From SIG644 sp045613985 (GTDB taxonomy: Bacteria; Bacillota; Clostridia; Oscillospirales; CAG-272), in NCBI GenBank assembly GCA_045613985.1, contig JAZLCA010000077.1, positions 1 through 8,870 of the forward strand: DNA of 8,870 nucleotides, given 5' to 3'. Under the pieces are notes generated by a model that worked only from the letters and a program-made list of their open reading frames with translations, was not told where the DNA came from and did not search any database. Both the position numbers and the translations under genes were made by a program. Positions 6,139 to 8,870 of the stretch are shown in pieces. Position 1 is the first letter of the stretch; each line of letters opens with the position of its first letter.

Positions 6139-7929
6139 ATGGCAGAATTTTTGAGTGAAAGAGACAGAAGAACACATTACTGTGCCGAGCTTCGCGAGTC
6201 GGATATCGGCAAAGAGGTGTGCGTCATGGGCTGGGTACAGCGTCAGCGCGACCTGGGTGCTTTGATTTTTATTGACCTGCGCGACCGCACGGGCATCGTT
6301 CAGCTCGCCTTTGACAGCGAGAGCGACAAGGATATTTTCGAGAAGGCCTTCCGCTGCCGTTCCGAGTTCGTCGTAGCGGCACACGGTACCGTTCGTGCCC
6401 GCGGCGAGGGTGCGACCAACCCCAACCTGCCCACGGGTATGGTGGAGATTTTCGTCACCGAGTTCAAGGTGCTTTCGGCCGCCCAGACCCCTCCCTTTGA
6501 GGTAGGTGCCGGCAAGAAGGTTGGCGAGGATATCGCTCTGCGCCACCGCTATATCGACCTGCGCCGTCCCGAGCTGCAAAAGAACATCCGTATGCGTCAC
6601 GATATCGCTCGCGTGGCTCGTGAGTATTACTACGAAAACGGCTTCTACGAGATCGAGACCCCCATGCTTATCAAGCCCACGCCCGAAGGCGCCCGCGACT
6701 ACGTCGTTCCTTCCCGTATTCACCACGGCTGTATGTACGCTCTTCCCCAGTCGCCTCAGATCTACAAGCAGCTCCTGATGCTGTCCGGCTTTGACCGCTA
6801 CATTCAGCTCGCCCGCTGCTTCCGCGACGAGGACCTGCGTGCTGACCGTCAGCCCGAGTTTACCCAGATCGACCTGGAAATGTCCTTTGCCACGCAGGAG
6901 GACATCATGTCCATGAACGAGGGCTTTATCAAGCGCGTCTTCAAGGAAGTGATGAACATCGACATCGAAACGCCCATGCAGCGCATGACGTTTGCCGAGG
7001 CGATGGACAACTACGGCTCGGACAAGCCCGACACCCGTTACGGTATGCTGATCAACGATCTGTCCGACACCGTGGCAAACTGCGGCTTCGGTGTGTTCAC
7101 CGATGCGATCGCAAATGGCGGCAGCGTGCGCGCCATCGTCGCTGAAAATGCCGCCGCAACTCTGACCCGTAAGGAAATCGACAAGCTGACCGAGCACGCC
7201 CGCGGCATCGGTGCCAAGGGTCTGGCTTACATCCGTTGGGTGGACGATGCGCCCGCTTGCTCCTTTGCCAAGTTCCTGACCGAAGATGAGCTGTCCGCGA
7301 TCATTGCAAAGCTTGGCATGAAGAAGGGCGACGTTGCCCTCATCGTTGCTGACAAGAATAAGGTCACACTGCCCGTTTTGGGTGCGCTTCGTACCATCGT
7401 TGCCAAGAAGCTGAACCTCATTCCCGAGGGCAAGTTCAACTTCCTGTGGATCACCGAGTTCCCCTTCTTCGAGTGGAACGAGGAAACGCAGCACTGGGAT
7501 GCGATGCACCATCCCTTCACCATGCCTCTGGAAGAGTGCCTGGACAGCCTGGAGTCCGATCCCGGCTCCGTCCGCGCCAAGTGCTACGATATGGTTCTCA
7601 ACGGCACCGAGCTGCTCTCGGGCTCCATCCGTATTACCGACTGGCAGCTGCAGGAGAGAATGTTTAACGTTCTCGGCCTGACCAAGGAAGAGATTAACGC
7701 CAAGTTTGGCTTCCTGGTTGACGCTTATAAGTATGGCGCACCTCCCCACGGCGGTTCGGGTATGGGTCTGGACCGTTTGGCTATGGTCATGTGCGGAGCA
7801 GACAGCCTGCGCGACGTCATTGCCTTCCCCAAGGTACAGAACGCCTCCGAGCTGATGTCCGCTTGCCCCGCGCCTGCCGATCCCAAGGCGCTGTCCGAGC
7901 TGTATCTGAGCATCGTAGAAAAAGAATAA
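6139..7929 (+). CDS. aspS: Aspartyl-tRNA synthetase
   Basis: Class II aminoacyl-tRNA synthetase charging tRNA-Asp with aspartate in the cytoplasm; 596 aa, the usual length of bacterial AspRS. An N-terminal OB-fold anticodon-binding domain (about 20-115) includes GWVQRQRDLGALIFIDLRDR (31-50). The catalytic core has motif 1 around GFYEIETPML (168-177), ALPQSPQIYKQLLM (201-214), motif 2 FRDEDLRADRQPEFTQIDLE (228-247) and motif 3 GGSGMGLDRLAM (538-549). The bacterial GAD insertion lies at about 290-430. The start was placed at ATG 6139, not the in-frame ATG at 6106, because GAGGAG sits 8 nt before it and MAEFLSERDRRTHYC is a typical AspRS N-terminus. Leu39 in the RDLG motif, where several non-discriminating bacterial enzymes have His, suggests the tRNA-Asp-specific form; this is inference. 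It stands alone with its own promoter and terminator, without the hisS partner common in Bacillota. Strongly biased, C-rich codon use fits high expression. Confidence 0.98.
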   Translation: MAEFLSERDRRTHYCAELRESDIGKEVCVMGWVQRQRDLGALIFIDLRDRTGIVQLAFDSESDKDIFEKAFRCRSEFVVAAHGTVRARGEGATNPNLPTGMVEIFVTEFKVLSAAQTPPFEVGAGKKVGEDIALRHRYIDLRRPELQKNIRMRHDIARVAREYYYENGFYEIETPMLIKPTPEGARDYVVPSRIHHGCMYALPQSPQIYKQLLMLSGFDRYIQLARCFRDEDLRADRQPEFTQIDLEMSFATQEDIMSMNEGFIKRVFKEVMNIDIETPMQRMTFAEAMDNYGSDKPDTRYGMLINDLSDTVANCGFGVFTDAIANGGSVRAIVAENAAATLTRKEIDKLTEHARGIGAKGLAYIRWVDDAPACSFAKFLTEDELSAIIAKLGMKKGDVALIVADKNKVTLPVLGALRTIVAKKLNLIPEGKFNFLWITEFPFFEWNEETQHWDAMHHPFTMPLEECLDSLESDPGSVRAKCYDMVLNGTELLSGSIRITDWQLQERMFNVLGLTKEEINAKFGFLVDAYKYGAPPHGGSGMGLDRLAMVMCGADSLRDVIAFPKVQNASELMSACPAPADPKALSELYLSIVEKE

Positions 7930-7940
7930 CGACCAAAATC

Positions 7941-7973
7941 ATCCGCCGTGCGCCAAGCACGGCGGATTTTTTT
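7941..7973 (+). terminator. Intrinsic terminator of aspS
   Basis: A perfect 11-bp GC-rich stem (ATCCGCCGTGC, 7941-7951, with GCACGGCGGAT, 7957-7967) with loop GCCAA and a run of seven T (7967-7973) lies 11 nt after the stop codon. It has all the marks of a Rho-independent terminator. Confidence 0.95.
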
Positions 7974-8005
7974 GTCCGCCCGGGGCAACAAGCACGAAAT
8001 TTTCA

Positions 8006-8034
8006 TTGACGGCAGCGGGATTTTGTGGTATAGT
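8006..8034 (+). promoter_or_regulatory. Sigma-A promoter of the repeat lipoprotein gene
   Basis: TTGACG (8006-8011), 17-nt spacer and TATAGT (8029-8034), each one mismatch from consensus, with a TGG extension (8026-8028) just before the -10. Transcription should start near 8041, about 24 nt before the start codon. Confidence 0.8.
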
Positions 8035-8064
8035 TTAGATAGATCAAAAAAGGGAGGTGTCGGT

Positions 8065-8870
8065 ATGCGTCAGGGGACGTTACGCAAAGCAATGATGGGA
8101 CTGATCGCGGCGATTTTCGCCGTGCTTTGTCTGTGCGCCTGTCAGCAGGAGCCGCCCCACGCCCATTCCTTTGGCGAATGGACGGCCGCCCGTGAGGCTA
8201 CCTGTACCCAAGCGGGTGAGCGAGTGCGCACTTGCCTTTGCGGTGAGGAGCAAAGAGAGATCGTTGCCCCCACGGCCCACATCCCGGGTGAGTGGCAAAC
8301 GACGGCCGCCCCGACTTGCGCCCGGCAAGGATCGAGATGCCAGAATTGTACCGTCTGTGGCGTCCTTGTTCATGAACAAGCCGTTCCGGCGCTCGGTCAT
8401 GACGAGCAACATCATTCTGCCAAGGCTCCAACCTGCACCGACATTGGTTGGAACGAATACACGACTTGCACGCGCTGTGACTACACGACCTACGCGGAAC
8501 TTTCTGCACTCGGTCACGACGAGCAAGCTCACGCCGCCAAGGCTCCGACTTGTACGGAGATCGGCTGGAACGAATACACGACTTGCTCGCGCTGTGACTA
8601 CACGACCTATGCTGAATTAGCCGCCCTCGGTCACGACAAGCAAGCTCACGCCGCACAAGATCCAACTTGTACAGACATTGGCTGGGACGAATACGTCACT
8701 TGCACGCGCTGTGACTACACGACCTACGCGGAACTTTCTGCGCTCGGTCACGACGAGCAACATCGCGTAGCACAAGTTCCGACTTGTACCGACATTGGTT
8801 GGAACGAATACACGACTTGCTCGCGTTGCGATTATACCACTTATCACGAACTGTCTGCGCTCGGTCACGA
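8065..8870 (+). CDS. Cys/His-rich repeat lipoprotein, 3' end cut off by window
   Basis: ATG 8065 follows GGAGGTG by 5-7 nt and the frame is open to the window edge (268 full codons plus two bases). The N-terminus is a lipoprotein signal: basic MRQGTLRK, a hydrophobic core (about 9-24) and lipobox LCAC, with lipidation expected on Cys26. The mature part starts with two diverged units (about 33-70 and 72-110, each with HSFGEW- or HIPGEW-like starts, TC and CxC or CxxC pairs) and continues with four close copies of a 39-residue unit from residue 111. Each unit carries GHD, PTCT.IGW, a C-x10-C-x2-C cysteine set and CDYTTY. Such GH...PTCT..G...C..C repeats are common in surface proteins of gut Clostridia; their function is unclear to me, though metal binding by the Cys and His residues is conceivable. 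A downstream domain may lie beyond the window. The protein is probably outside the cell, anchored to the membrane. Confidence 0.88.
   Translation, partial: MRQGTLRKAMMGLIAAIFAVLCLCACQQEPPHAHSFGEWTAAREATCTQAGERVRTCLCGEEQREIVAPTAHIPGEWQTTAAPTCARQGSRCQNCTVCGVLVHEQAVPALGHDEQHHSAKAPTCTDIGWNEYTTCTRCDYTTYAELSALGHDEQAHAAKAPTCTEIGWNEYTTCSRCDYTTYAELAALGHDKQAHAAQDPTCTDIGWDEYVTCTRCDYTTYAELSALGHDEQHRVAQVPTCTDIGWNEYTTCSRCDYTTYHELSALGH
8395..8870 (+). repeat. Tandem 117-bp coding repeat (39 aa), four full copies plus the start of a fifth
   Basis: Copies lie at 8395-8511, 8512-8628, 8629-8745 and 8746-8862, with the next beginning at 8863. The period is exactly 117 bp, keeping the frame. Copies 1 and 3 have TCTRC and copies 2 and 4 have TCSRC. 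A 63-nt stretch from 8464 matches the one from 8698 with a single difference, hinting at a 234-bp higher-order unit. Confidence 0.93.

Noticed and set aside
5917..7749. A 610-codon open frame on the minus strand opposite aspS
   Set aside because: It is antisense to a certain aspS, has no ribosome binding site or family resemblance, runs through the aspS promoter, and is explained by the biased codon use of aspS, which avoids the codons that give stops on the other strand.
8080..8868. Minus-strand open frames with internal repeats opposite the lipoprotein
   Set aside because: The repeats are the antisense of the 117-bp coding repeat, while the plus frame has promoter, ribosome binding site, signal peptide and lipobox.
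8395..8870. CRISPR array
   Set aside because: The repeat is 117 bp, directly tandem without unique spacers, in frame and coding.

Overview
The window looks like part of a chromosome of a gut-type Clostridia member (Bacillota, possibly Oscillospirales or a relative). The evidence is AGGAGG-type ribosome binding sites, near-consensus sigma-A promoters, a Gram-positive HlyD-like/YggS gene pair, tandem serine D-Ala-D-Ala carboxypeptidases, and a lipoprotein built from Cys/His repeats of a kind common in gut Firmicutes. The taxonomy is inferred. No mobile element, CRISPR array, rRNA or tRNA was seen.

Left half (1-4930), minus strand: one compact operon read leftward from a consensus promoter at 4902-4930. 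It encodes a membrane-anchored D,D-carboxypeptidase, a second carboxypeptidase without an export signal, MiaA (tRNA A37 prenylation), a HlyD-like membrane-anchored protein, and YggS (PLP homeostasis), whose last few codons run off the left edge. The first three junctions are 4-bp ATGA overlaps and the fourth is an 18-bp gap, so translational coupling is likely. A second promoter-like sequence lies inside yggS, pointing out of the window.

Middle (4871-6138): a 346-bp divergent intergenic region with two consensus promoters back to back. It also holds a G-rich tract with quadruplex potential, an inverted repeat over the rightward -10 box, and a roughly 160-nt leader with a terminator-like hairpin and a possible competing pairing. 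This leader precedes a single gene for an unrecognised secreted-then-anchored membrane protein (5217-5951). A GC-rich hairpin and a new promoter separate it from aspS.

Right half (6139-8870), plus strand: a complete aspS (aspartyl-tRNA synthetase) with its own promoter and a textbook intrinsic terminator. It is followed by a promoter and the 5' part of a lipoprotein gene made of 39-residue Cys-rich repeats that run off the right edge.

Most of the window is ordinary housekeeping. The parts worth a second look are the orphan membrane protein with its elaborate control region, the signal-less second carboxypeptidase, the promoter inside yggS, and the repeat lipoprotein.
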